Of a stretch of 64,000 nucleotides of DNA, positions 37,348-44,742 are shown in pieces (the stretch's first letter is position 1; every line of letters starts with the position of its first letter). The translations under genes and the position numbers were made by a program. The notes below the pieces were generated by a model that was not told where the DNA came from, ran no database searches, and saw nothing but the letters and a program-made list of their open reading frames with translations. The DNA lies in assembly GCF_004115975.1 (NCBI RefSeq), contig NZ_SDDZ01000004.1:1-64000 (forward strand), read 5' to 3'. Source of the stretch: Gelidibacter gilvus (lineage in GTDB: Bacteria > Bacteroidota > Bacteroidia > Flavobacteriales > Flavobacteriaceae).

Positions 37348-37734
37348 TTAAGTAATTTCTACATGCAAATTGTTGAGTACCGACTCTAAATCTACTAAAG
37401 AATTTTCTTCGATAAGATTGGTGTCGATGATCAATTCATCAGTATCGGTTTTGAGTTTATAATCTCCGGCAAACTTTCTTATGCCCTTAATGTCCACTAG
37501 ATTTATTTTTTTTGAAATCAGATGGTTTTTGGTGATGGTTCCGTTTTCTATGGTGAGATATTGCTTGTTGTATTCAAAAAGATAGACGCAGAAATATAAA
37601 ATCCCAAGAATTAAATAGCCATAATTAAAAATGTTGTCAGAAAAAAAGATCACGGCTGTAATTCCGAAGATTACCCACATTATTCCAACGATCATTAAAT
37701 ATTTGAGGCGCTTTTTTTTGAATTTAATTTTCAT
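37348..37734 (-). CDS. Small membrane protein with a PH-like cytoplasmic domain
   Basis: The 128-residue protein has two membrane segments followed by a PH-like beta domain (KQYLTIENGTITKNHLISKK, then DIKGIRKFAGDYKLKT). It is a clear paralogue of the product of 43247-43663, which has the same two-segment start and the KQYLTLKNGEIVKN and SVRSFAGDIKL blocks. Function is unknown. An upstream in-frame Met (37770) adds 12 residues, but the Met at 37734 is followed by the basic stretch that normally precedes the first segment. Confidence 0.65.
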   Translation of the reverse strand: MKIKFKKKRLKYLMIVGIMWVIFGITAVIFFSDNIFNYGYLILGILYFCVYLFEYNKQYLTIENGTITKNHLISKKINLVDIKGIRKFAGDYKLKTDTDELIIDTNLIEENSLVDLESVLNNLHVEIT

Positions 37735-37780
37735 TTTTGAGTTGGTATTTATAGGTGATAATTCTTGCATATTCGAAGAT

Positions 37781-37877
37781 CTAAAATACTAAAATTAACC
37801 GAGGTTCTTGAGAATTTGAAGGGTTTTCCAAGTAAGCATAGACCAAGCGATAGCTTATACACGCCTTTGTTGGCAAC
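37781..37877. repeat. Cassette-flanking site 1 (attC-like, partial)
   Basis: CTAAAATACTAAAATTAACC-GAG at 37781-37803 matches 55282-55304 at 21 of 23 bases. It is followed by CCAAGTAAGCATAGACCAAG and TTATACACG, as in the sites at 55-57 kb. It ends in GTTGGCAAC (37869-37877), the inverted repeat of GTTGCCAAC at 39043-39051 on the other side of the gene. The left end of the site appears replaced by the PH-like gene. Confidence 0.65.
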
Positions 37878-37883
37878 TGTAAT

Positions 37884-39038
37884 TTAGTCACTATCGTATG
37901 TCACTGTTTCCCCTTTAGCTATGAACACTAATGCGTCAAAATGATTTAATAAATTAATTTTATTACTTTTTAAATTAAAAATATACATGTCATCAAAAAT
38001 CTTATTTCCTAGTGATATATTTTCGGAAGTCAAAGTTTTTGTGTCGACAAAGTAATTAATGTCCAAAGATGGTAAAAGTGATAAAATACTATTTTTATTT
38101 TTGCTGGCTTTAATGATAGATTTTTCATTTCGATTAGGTAGTCTTATTGAAGCAACAGCAATGTGATATGAACTATTTGGGTTTAATTCTCTAAATTGAT
38201 ATCCCATCGTTTGACCTTCCATTGATTCGTCATTAGATTTTGACATATGACCATTTGCCAACCAAACAATAAATTTTTTATTTACATTTTGTCTAACCAA
38301 ATAATCAAGATTTTTAGCCATTTGCTTGTCTCTTATTGGAATGCCATTTTTGTGGGATATATTGTCTTTTACGGTATAAAGTTTAATTGCAGATTTAAAA
38401 TTCTCTAATATTTGATACCAGAGTTTATTCGCTTTAATAGCCTCGTCGGATTGTATTTCTACAATATAATTTCTAACGTAATTAATTTCTTTTTGGGATA
38501 ATATCTTTCTACTATCAAATTGATTTGCAATAATTAGATTGGTTATTCTTATAAATTCATTATCAAGTTTGATTCCGCCGTCATTTAGAATTTCCGATAG
38601 TTTGGTAGTGAAATTATTACGTGAATAATCAGAATGTAACTTATTGTCAAACCCCCAGATTGTTACGTTATTCTTTTTAAGAAAATCAAAAAGTTCCTCA
38701 CATTGATTTGACTTGCTCCACAATGGATATAGATTCGATTTATTGTGGTCAAATAGTAGAGCAAAAAAGTCACTTTCAAAGGCGATATCCTTGTATTGAT
38801 GTTCAATTACTAAATATTTTATAAATTCAGTTTTAGCAAGAAAATCTGTACCGCTGAAATGTACAGCCTCTCCAAGAAATACAGTTTCTTTTTCACTAAC
38901 GTTTTTGTCAATGATTTTCTTAACCTCTTCGGTTAACAAATTATTTATTGAATCCAATTCATAAATATCTTTCACGATTTGAGAAAAGATAATATGATTT
39001 GAGAAAATTAATATTAATAGTAAGAATGCTTTTTTCAT
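37884..39038 (-). CDS. Erythromycin-esterase-family protein, cassette-borne
   Basis: The product is about 384 residues with a signal peptide ending near FSQ. The erythromycin esterase family fold is indicated by ETVFLGEAVHFSGTDFLAKT, DIAFESDFFALLF, NNVTIWGFDNKLHSDYSRN and FIVWLANGHMSKSND. Family members hydrolyse macrolide lactones or unknown esters using a His. Export suggests a role outside the cytoplasm, and antibiotic resistance is not implied. The gene is AT-rich and bracketed by GTTGGCAAC and GTTGCCAAC, like the genes at 54-58 kb, so it looks like a single inserted cassette. The Met at 39038 is preferred to 39089 because it opens the signal peptide. Confidence 0.85.
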   Translation of the reverse strand: MKKAFLLLILIFSNHIIFSQIVKDIYELDSINNLLTEEVKKIIDKNVSEKETVFLGEAVHFSGTDFLAKTEFIKYLVIEHQYKDIAFESDFFALLFDHNKSNLYPLWSKSNQCEELFDFLKKNNVTIWGFDNKLHSDYSRNNFTTKLSEILNDGGIKLDNEFIRITNLIIANQFDSRKILSQKEINYVRNYIVEIQSDEAIKANKLWYQILENFKSAIKLYTVKDNISHKNGIPIRDKQMAKNLDYLVRQNVNKKFIVWLANGHMSKSNDESMEGQTMGYQFRELNPNSSYHIAVASIRLPNRNEKSIIKASKNKNSILSLLPSLDINYFVDTKTLTSENISLGNKIFDDMYIFNLKSNKINLLNHFDALVFIAKGETVTYDSD

Positions 39039-39042
39039 TATT

Positions 39043-39110
39043 GTTGCCAACTTATATATACAGCCATCTAATATACTGAAAACATCCAAGCACGTGGGTA
39101 TATAGTTACT
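39043..39110. repeat. Cassette-flanking site 2 (attC-like, degenerate)
   Basis: It begins with GTTGCCAAC (39043-39051), complementary to GTTGGCAAC at 37869. CTAATATACTGAAAACATCC (39068 on) recurs at 41316-41339 with one mismatch over 24 bases. It lies 5 bases upstream of the esterase start codon. Confidence 0.6.
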
Positions 39111-39158
39111 CTACAATAATCTTTAATCGAATTAGTTTCGCAATAGAGGTATGGTTTT

Positions 39159-39896
39159 TCAACTTATCAATGATTGCCCCACCAACAGCACACCAATTCC
39201 AATTAATCCCATATAAACATAATTTAAAAAAGCACCATCTTTTAGTTGATGGTTCAAATATCTGCCTAAAAAAATAGCAGGAATGATCACGGGAATTGAG
39301 ATCAAAAAATAATAGGTGACCGTCCAACTCCATAGGCCTTGATACCAATACCCTAACATGCCAATACTGCTGACAGGTAGAAAATAACCTTGAAGCGTAG
39401 CTCTGAAGTTTTTAGGCGTCCAATTTCGAAGATTACCGTAAATAACAATGGGTGGGCCATTCAATCCATAGGCTCCGCCTAGGATTCCCGATAGAAATCC
39501 GCAAACAAAAAGCCAAGTTTTATGATCGGTTTTTAATCTGAAGTTGCTTTTTGAAAGTAGGGAATAACTTGAATATAGGATGATCAGTAATCCCAAGATC
39601 GTTTTTATGATGTTTTCACTGCCATAAATAAGAAGGTATAAGCCTATCGGAATTCCCAGAATCGCAAAGATGATGAGCCATTTCGCACTCTTTAAATGGA
39701 TTTGTTTGCGGTCTTGTACAACCACGATCGCCGCCACAAAAATGGAGATCAATACCGAGAGCGGGACGGCAATTTCAATGGGAATCAATAGAAGTAGTAA
39801 TGGCACGGCAATTAAAGATTCGCCAAAACCAAAGGTAGAACGGACTAATGTTGCAATGAAAACGATGAGTAGAATGTAAAAAGTTATTAAATCCAT
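39159..39896 (-). CDS. Sulfite exporter TauE/SafE family membrane protein
   Basis: The 245-residue protein has seven to eight predicted membrane segments. The duplicated TauE/SafE motif is visible as STFGFGESLIAVPLLLLLIP in the first half and GGAYGLNGPPIVIYG in the second. Members export or import sulfite, sulfoacetate and related anions. No sulfur gene is adjacent, so the substrate is unknown. Confidence 0.88.
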   Translation of the reverse strand: MDLITFYILLIVFIATLVRSTFGFGESLIAVPLLLLLIPIEIAVPLSVLISIFVAAIVVVQDRKQIHLKSAKWLIIFAILGIPIGLYLLIYGSENIIKTILGLLIILYSSYSLLSKSNFRLKTDHKTWLFVCGFLSGILGGAYGLNGPPIVIYGNLRNWTPKNFRATLQGYFLPVSSIGMLGYWYQGLWSWTVTYYFLISIPVIIPAIFLGRYLNHQLKDGAFLNYVYMGLIGIGVLLVGQSLIS

Positions 39897-39982
39897 AGGT
39901 CATTAAAACTTCCTGTTTTTTGATTTGAGATCCATATTGTTTTTTGGGGAAATGATTTTCTACTCTTGTTCTGTTAGAAGTT

Positions 39983-40046
39983 GCTCCTCTGGAGCTATGT
40001 ATCAATTGGATGTTTCTATCTGTAAATATAGCCTCCGCTGGAGCTC
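39983..40046. repeat. Pair of short REP-like hairpins
   Basis: GCTCCTCTGGAGC (39983-39995) and GCCTCCGCTGGAGCTC (40031-40046) are small dyads of the same GCTCC...GGAGC type, 35 bases apart. They resemble, but are not the same as, the AGCCCTGAAAGGGCG hairpins near 48.5 kb. Confidence 0.5.
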
Positions 40047-40105
40047 AAAGAATCAGATATTTGTCATGTTTATTTAGTCCGGTTTTTTAAAAACTCCTGA
40101 TGTTT

Positions 40106-40411
40106 TTACCCAAACTTTTGTCCCAGTCTCAATAATTTATTTCTCTGGATCAAATAAAAGATGGTTGAGATTGAAGGCATAATGAATAGCGTCAAAATCC
40201 AAAAAGTCTTGTGGTATATTTTGTTCTTTACCATATCACTCAAAATAATGATCCAAGTGGAGAAGAATAGCATTAATCCCATGCTCAAAAGGATTTGCGA
40301 AAACTCCCAATGTTGAATTTTAGCCAAAGCTCCAACAAGTGTTAGAATAAAGTTTCCTATCACTAACACCCATACTGTCTTAATACCAATTTTAAAGTCT
40401 TGATTTTTCAT
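40106..40411 (-). CDS. Small membrane protein, unknown
   Basis: The 101-residue protein has three clear hydrophobic segments (about residues 10-28, 36-56 and 70-88) and charged ends (MKNQDFKIGIKTVW, RNKLLRLGQKFG). No family is recognised. The hydrophobic pattern and reading-frame quality support a real gene. It stands between the TauE gene and the exported protein gene at 40496, all on the minus strand. Confidence 0.6.
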   Translation of the reverse strand: MKNQDFKIGIKTVWVLVIGNFILTLVGALAKIQHWEFSQILLSMGLMLFFSTWIIILSDMVKNKIYHKTFWILTLFIMPSISTIFYLIQRNKLLRLGQKFG

Positions 40412-40495
40412 GGTAAAGGTTCTTGGTCGTTTTTATAAATCGTTTTTACGTCTATTTTATCTGCCTTCAATAATTTTGAATTTGTAAAAGTAAAT

Positions 40496-41206
40496 CTACT
40501 CCCTCAAACTCCAAATCTCATTGATAGGATCACCTTTGCTTGAGAATCCTTTATGATGCCATTGCCCATCAATCAGTTCATAATTAAATTTCAAGCTCAT
40601 TCCCACTCTGGAATTGTCTCTTGAAAAGAATTCGATGTTCTCCGTATAGTCGCCATTTATAGTGGTGTAGCTGCCACCGCCGGTGCCCATAAATTCCTTG
40701 GTTTCTGTATTGTAGGCGATCCATTGGAATCGGGTTCCAGAAAGAATTTTCATTGTTTTACGTGGGCCGCTAGTGTCACGGGTTTGAGCTTCACCATCTA
40801 CCATACGACCGGACATTAACCAAGCACCTTGCAGTTTTCCTGGTTCGCCCTGATCTATTCTTGTGAATTTTATTTTCGAATCATGAATTTCGAGTTCATT
40901 ATCGGTAACATTCACTTTATAACTTATTTCAGTGCCAACATGTTCAGGATTATCGGTGTCAAATTCTATTTTTTCTGTGAGGACATCTCCTTCTAAGATC
41001 CAACTGCCGCCATGGGTTTCAATAAATTCACCCGTAATGGCATGAAACGTTGTTGACACTTGATAGCCATTCACAAAAGTGAGCACAGTTTTGAGTTGAT
41101 CACCATTTTCAGAAGTGGAATGGTTTTCCCAGGCACCAGTAATACTTTGTGCATGAATTCCAAAGGACAGTACCATGCAGACGAGCGCTAAACTTATTTT
41201 TTTCAT
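40496..41206 (-). CDS. Exported protein with two lipocalin-like repeats
   Basis: The 236-residue protein has a signal peptide (SLALVCMVLSFGIHAQ). The two halves look alike. The first has ITGAWENHSTSENGDQLK and THGGSWILEGDVLTEKIEFD. The second has LQGAWLMSGRMVDGEAQTRD and GTGGGSYTTINGDYTENIEF. Each half resembles the lipocalin-like/DUF4488-type barrels common in Bacteroidota periplasms. Function is unknown, and a small-molecule-binding role is only a guess from the fold. Confidence 0.65.
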   Translation of the reverse strand: MKKISLALVCMVLSFGIHAQSITGAWENHSTSENGDQLKTVLTFVNGYQVSTTFHAITGEFIETHGGSWILEGDVLTEKIEFDTDNPEHVGTEISYKVNVTDNELEIHDSKIKFTRIDQGEPGKLQGAWLMSGRMVDGEAQTRDTSGPRKTMKILSGTRFQWIAYNTETKEFMGTGGGSYTTINGDYTENIEFFSRDNSRVGMSLKFNYELIDGQWHHKGFSSKGDPINEIWSLRE

Positions 41207-41536
41207 GATTTTAGATTTTTATGTTCTTTTAAAAATGAATTGCTTTAAAATAATCTGGATCTTTTCATATTTAAGAATGTGTCAATAATGAAGACCAATT
41301 GCTACAGTCATGCCTCTAATATACTGAAAATATCCAAGCTTATTGTTCTATAAACAAGCCAATGGTACTACTGATTTTTGTAGAACCGTCGTCAAACGTT
41401 AGGAAATGAATGCGATAGCATAGGTCATGAAAACACGGCTAATTTGAGGGGCAATAAAAAATCAAAGAAATAGAAATCTTAATAAGATTTAAAGATAGCG
41501 CGGATACCGTATTATCTGGGCGTTGAAGCTGCCATT
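41207..41536. other. Intergenic region with a remnant cassette-site sequence
   Basis: CTAATATACTGAAAATATCC (41316 on) repeats the sequence at 39068-39091. Near 41400-41445 the words GCGATAGCATAGGTCATG and AACACGG recall the right half of the attC-like sites at 37.8 and 55-57 kb. No gene is bounded by it now, so it may be a decayed or empty site. Confidence 0.45.
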
Positions 41537-43018
41537 TTAAGAGGTTTTCGCGTATTTGGGATGGAACAGACATTCTTCAACTTTTTCGTAATCTGCTGGA
41601 TTGTCTGCAAGCACCATTAAAACATCATTGGCTTTAATAACGGTAGAGCCTCCAGGACGAATATATTGATTGCCGCGTTTGATCATGACTATAAATGCTT
41701 CTGCAGGAAAATGTAAGTCAACGATCCGTTTATTTATTGGGGAGAATTCGGGCGAAATGGTGAATTCCTGTAATGCCGATTTTGGGAGGTCTAAAAGGAG
41801 TTCGTCTATTGGCGTGATCTTTTTTGCTTGTTCAGGGATGCCTACTCTCAGCCATTTTGCCACAACTCCCAAGGATGTGCCTTGAATGAGAACAGAAGTC
41901 ACCGATATAAAAAATACGATACTAAATATCATATCGGCTTTTTCAATTCCTGCCAAAAGAGGATAGGTGGCAAACACAATCGGAACCGCCCCTCGCAAGC
42001 CTACCCACGAAATATAGAAGCGTCTTCGCAATTTCATTTTGAAGAAAACCAAGCTAATAAAAACGGCAACTGGACGGGCAACAATGATTAAAAATAACGA
42101 AATGAGCATTCCCACCCCGATATAAGGCACTATTTGAGAAGGGAAAACCAGAAGGCCTAATGTTAGGAACAACACAATTTGCATTAGCCACGCCAAACCA
42201 TCATACATTTTTAAAATGGTTTTCTTTTGGATAATGTCTTGGTTTCCTAGATAAACTGCACAAATATAAATCGCTAAAAAGCCGTTGCCACCAACAAAAT
42301 CCGTTGCCGAAAAGGTGATGAACATCAGCGAAATCACCAAAACAGGGTATAGCCCTTCAAAGCCAAGATTGATGCGGTTAATAATGTGTTTGCTGGCAAA
42401 ACCAAATCCAAAACCAGCAGCGGCGCCAACAACCATTTGTTTTAAAAACATGGGCACAATAGAGACGAGACTTTGATCTTGATTGATGACAAGGGTCAAA
42501 AATGCAATTGTAAGTGCATAGGCCATTGGGTCGTTACTTCCACTTTCCAACTCTAATGTGGGTCTGATATTTTTTTTCAGGGCAAGGCTTTTTGAACGTA
42601 ATATTGAGAATACCGCAGCGGCATCGGTTGAGGAGACGATAGAGCCCAAAAGCATACTTTCATAAATGGTAAAATCGGTAACGTAAAACACAAATCCGCC
42701 CAAAGTAAGGGCGGTCAGTAAAACGCCCAAGGTTGATAAGAGGATCCCTTCTTTAAGAATGGGCTTAATGGAACTCCAATGTGTGTCAAGACCACCAGAA
42801 AACAAAATGAAGTTAAGTGAAATTACGCCAATAAGCTGTGCGTTCTTAGGGTTGTCAAATCGGATGCCACCAATGCCTTCCGAACCTGCCAACATGCCTA
42901 TGGCCAAGAAAAGTAATAAGGTGGGAACACCAAATTTATAAGAAGTTTTACCAACAATAATGCTTATAAAAAGCAATATAGATCCAACTAATAGAATGTT
43001 TTCAATGGTTAAACTCAT
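41537..43018 (-). CDS. Potassium/proton antiporter (CPA1, NhaP2/CvrA type) with C-terminal TrkA-C domain
   Basis: The 493-residue protein has about 12-13 membrane segments. CPA1 antiporter motifs are seen: ILFSGGLDTHW, SSTDAAAVFSILR, LELESGSNDPMAYALT with the conserved Asp, and WVGLRGAVPIVFATYPL. The C-terminal part (from about residue 410) carries a TrkA-C-like domain (ANDVLMVLADNPADYEKVEE) that usually senses ligands. It probably exchanges K+ or Na+ for protons at the inner membrane. Confidence 0.92.
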   Translation of the reverse strand: MSLTIENILLVGSILLFISIIVGKTSYKFGVPTLLLFLAIGMLAGSEGIGGIRFDNPKNAQLIGVISLNFILFSGGLDTHWSSIKPILKEGILLSTLGVLLTALTLGGFVFYVTDFTIYESMLLGSIVSSTDAAAVFSILRSKSLALKKNIRPTLELESGSNDPMAYALTIAFLTLVINQDQSLVSIVPMFLKQMVVGAAAGFGFGFASKHIINRINLGFEGLYPVLVISLMFITFSATDFVGGNGFLAIYICAVYLGNQDIIQKKTILKMYDGLAWLMQIVLFLTLGLLVFPSQIVPYIGVGMLISLFLIIVARPVAVFISLVFFKMKLRRRFYISWVGLRGAVPIVFATYPLLAGIEKADMIFSIVFFISVTSVLIQGTSLGVVAKWLRVGIPEQAKKITPIDELLLDLPKSALQEFTISPEFSPINKRIVDLHFPAEAFIVMIKRGNQYIRPGGSTVIKANDVLMVLADNPADYEKVEECLFHPKYAKTS

Positions 43019-43246
43019 AGTTTTTACTTCCTAAATCGGTTTGCGCGAAGATACTTCTTTTTATTTTTATGAAATAAGTTTTTGGAAGTGGTGTTTGAAA
43101 AATTTGGTTCCACTTTATAATAAGACACTTAGAATAGGAGTGGGGTTTTAAATAGTTATTTAACGGACTTTTAGAAGTGCGAAAATTTCATGAAAAAACA
43201 TCTCAGCTGAAACACTTGAAAGGTGGTTGGAATTGGTGTCTTGTTT

Positions 43247-43663
43247 TTAATTTGACGGAAAATTATAGGATTTCAATTCGTTTTCAAAGGCTAACAATGA
43301 AGTGGGGTCTGCAATTTGAGCATTAATTATAAACGTTCCGTTGTCTGTGATTAATTTTATATCACCTGCAAAACTTCGGACTGATTTTATGTCGGAAATT
43401 TTTACCTTTTTAGGAAACAGCGTGTTTTTTACTATTTCGCCATTTTTAAGAGTCAGGTATTGTTTTTTGTTTTCAAAGAGATACACTAGAAACATGAAAA
43501 TGCCGACAAAAATTTGTGCAATGCCAATAGTTTCCAAGGAAATATGGTTCCATTCACCCATGCCCTCAGATAAAACTATAAGAAGAATTCCAATGGAGAT
43601 AAAGACGATTCCCATGCTTAAATTACTTTTTATTCTTTCTTTAGAGTATCTGATGGTCGTCAT
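43247..43663 (-). CDS. Small membrane protein with a PH-like cytoplasmic domain (paralogue)
   Basis: The protein is about 138 residues with two membrane segments, then KQYLTLKNGEIVKNTLFPKK and SDIKSVRSFAGDIKLITDNG. The same blocks occur in the product of 37348-37734, so the two are paralogues. Function is unknown. The frame is open up to 43747, but the extra 28 residues are unlike the paralogue and the Met at 43663 gives the matching N-terminus. Confidence 0.65.
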   Translation of the reverse strand: MTTIRYSKERIKSNLSMGIVFISIGILLIVLSEGMGEWNHISLETIGIAQIFVGIFMFLVYLFENKKQYLTLKNGEIVKNTLFPKKVKISDIKSVRSFAGDIKLITDNGTFIINAQIADPTSLLAFENELKSYNFPSN

Positions 43664-44000
43664 GGTCAAAGGTTTGCTATGGTTTTTAGGACCACTAATA
43701 TACTTATTATCCAATAGGCTGTAACTTATAGTTGTAAGATATTTCATTCATTGGAAATTTTCACATTCATACATACGACAGATTTTCGTATTTAACCGCT
43801 ACTTGATTTGAAAAAACGCCTATTTATTCCTGCTAAACGCGATTTTACCGGAATCAACATCTTCGGATGGGGATTAAAAATTTAAGTTTTTATAATGGAC
43901 TCTATTAACAATTCTAAAACTGTTACGGTATCAAATTTCTGATGGCGTTATTAAATTATCGGTTTTAAATATTTAGAAAAACTATCGATTCCATTTAGTC

Positions 44001-44025
44001 TTGTTCTAAATAAGGCTTAAATTTG
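44001..44025 (+). promoter_or_regulatory. Promoter of the lipoprotein gene at 44053
   Basis: An exact minus-7 box TAAATTTG (44018-44025) has TTG (44001-44003) 17 bases upstream as a minus-33 candidate. The start codon follows 27 bases later. The rest of the 43748-44052 gap shows nothing else. Confidence 0.6.
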
Positions 44026-44052
44026 CATGAAATTTAAAAAAAATCAAATTTT

Positions 44053-44595
44053 ATGAAGAAGTTAGTTTTATTGAGTGCTGTTGTTTTTGGATTGGTATTT
44101 TATTCATGTTCCAGTGATGACGATAACGGCACAGAAGAAACCGTCAGCTTAGTAGGCGACTGGCAATTGACCAATGTGGATTTTACAAGTATAAATGAAG
44201 AAGGGAGACAAATTCCTGCCAGTGATCCTTGTATTGTGGAGATTGTTGCAGGGTACCGATTTTTCGCTGATAAAAGTTTCTTTTTTATTTTAGGTGAAGC
44301 TGGGTCATCATTCCCTACAAAGGGTGATTATTGGTCTTGGGAAGGTGATACCGATGATTTTAAAATTACACAAAAAAATCTAGCCATGCCTCCTTATAAC
44401 TTCGGTTTAACACCTGAGCAGCTTGTAGTCAAAGAGGTTAATGGAAAAACTCAAATGACCTTTACTTCAGTAATGGGCAATGGTTCGACTGCAAAATTCA
44501 AGCTTGTAAAAGAGGAAATCGATCCAAACAAGTTACCAAAATTGACGGCTCCTGATGATCCAGATTTTTATTGCGGATTTTTTGATCCTAAATAA
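44053..44595 (+). CDS. Lipocalin-like lipoprotein
   Basis: The 180-residue lipoprotein has lipobox LVFYSCSSDDDN. The mature part has VSLVGDWQLTNVDF, the usual start of lipocalin-like proteins in Bacteroidota, followed by YRFFADKSFFF and a beta-rich middle. No specific ligand or function can be given. It has its own promoter and a small hairpin after the stop, so it is likely a single-gene unit. Confidence 0.75.
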   Translation: MKKLVLLSAVVFGLVFYSCSSDDDNGTEETVSLVGDWQLTNVDFTSINEEGRQIPASDPCIVEIVAGYRFFADKSFFFILGEAGSSFPTKGDYWSWEGDTDDFKITQKNLAMPPYNFGLTPEQLVVKEVNGKTQMTFTSVMGNGSTAKFKLVKEEIDPNKLPKLTAPDDPDFYCGFFDPK

Positions 44596-44616
44596 GTAAT
44601 TTGTAGTAACTAATAG

Positions 44617-44637
44617 AAAGCGCTTTTGAAGTGCTTT
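44617..44637 (+). terminator. Small hairpin after the lipocalin-like gene
   Basis: AAAGCGCTT and AAGTGCTTT pair around a TTG loop, with one mismatch. The stem is A/T-flanked but lacks a long T-run. Confidence 0.5.
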
Positions 44638-44648
44638 AAATGTCTGTC

Positions 44649-44698
44649 CGGGCGCATCCTAAATGCATCTTTTACATTGAGATGTTGGGATGCGCCCG
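44649..44698 (+). promoter_or_regulatory. Long leader hairpin before the TonB receptor gene
   Basis: Perfect 11-base arms CGGGCGCATCC (44649-44659) and GGATGCGCCCG (44688-44698) are G/C-rich in an AT-rich setting. An inner stem GCATCT/AGATGT extends it. It lies 45 bases before the receptor start codon and is not followed by a T-run. It is therefore more likely a leader structure, operator or mobile-element scar than a terminator. No known riboswitch class was recognised. Confidence 0.6.
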
Positions 44699-44742
44699 AC
44701 GCAGGCAAAATAATTGGGAGTTTAAAATCGCTCCACCTTTCT

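Noticed and set aside
37884-39038. A macrolide-resistance gene
   Set aside because: The protein is of the erythromycin-esterase family but has an export signal, and the family is broad with mostly unknown substrates. Resistance is not supported by the sequence.
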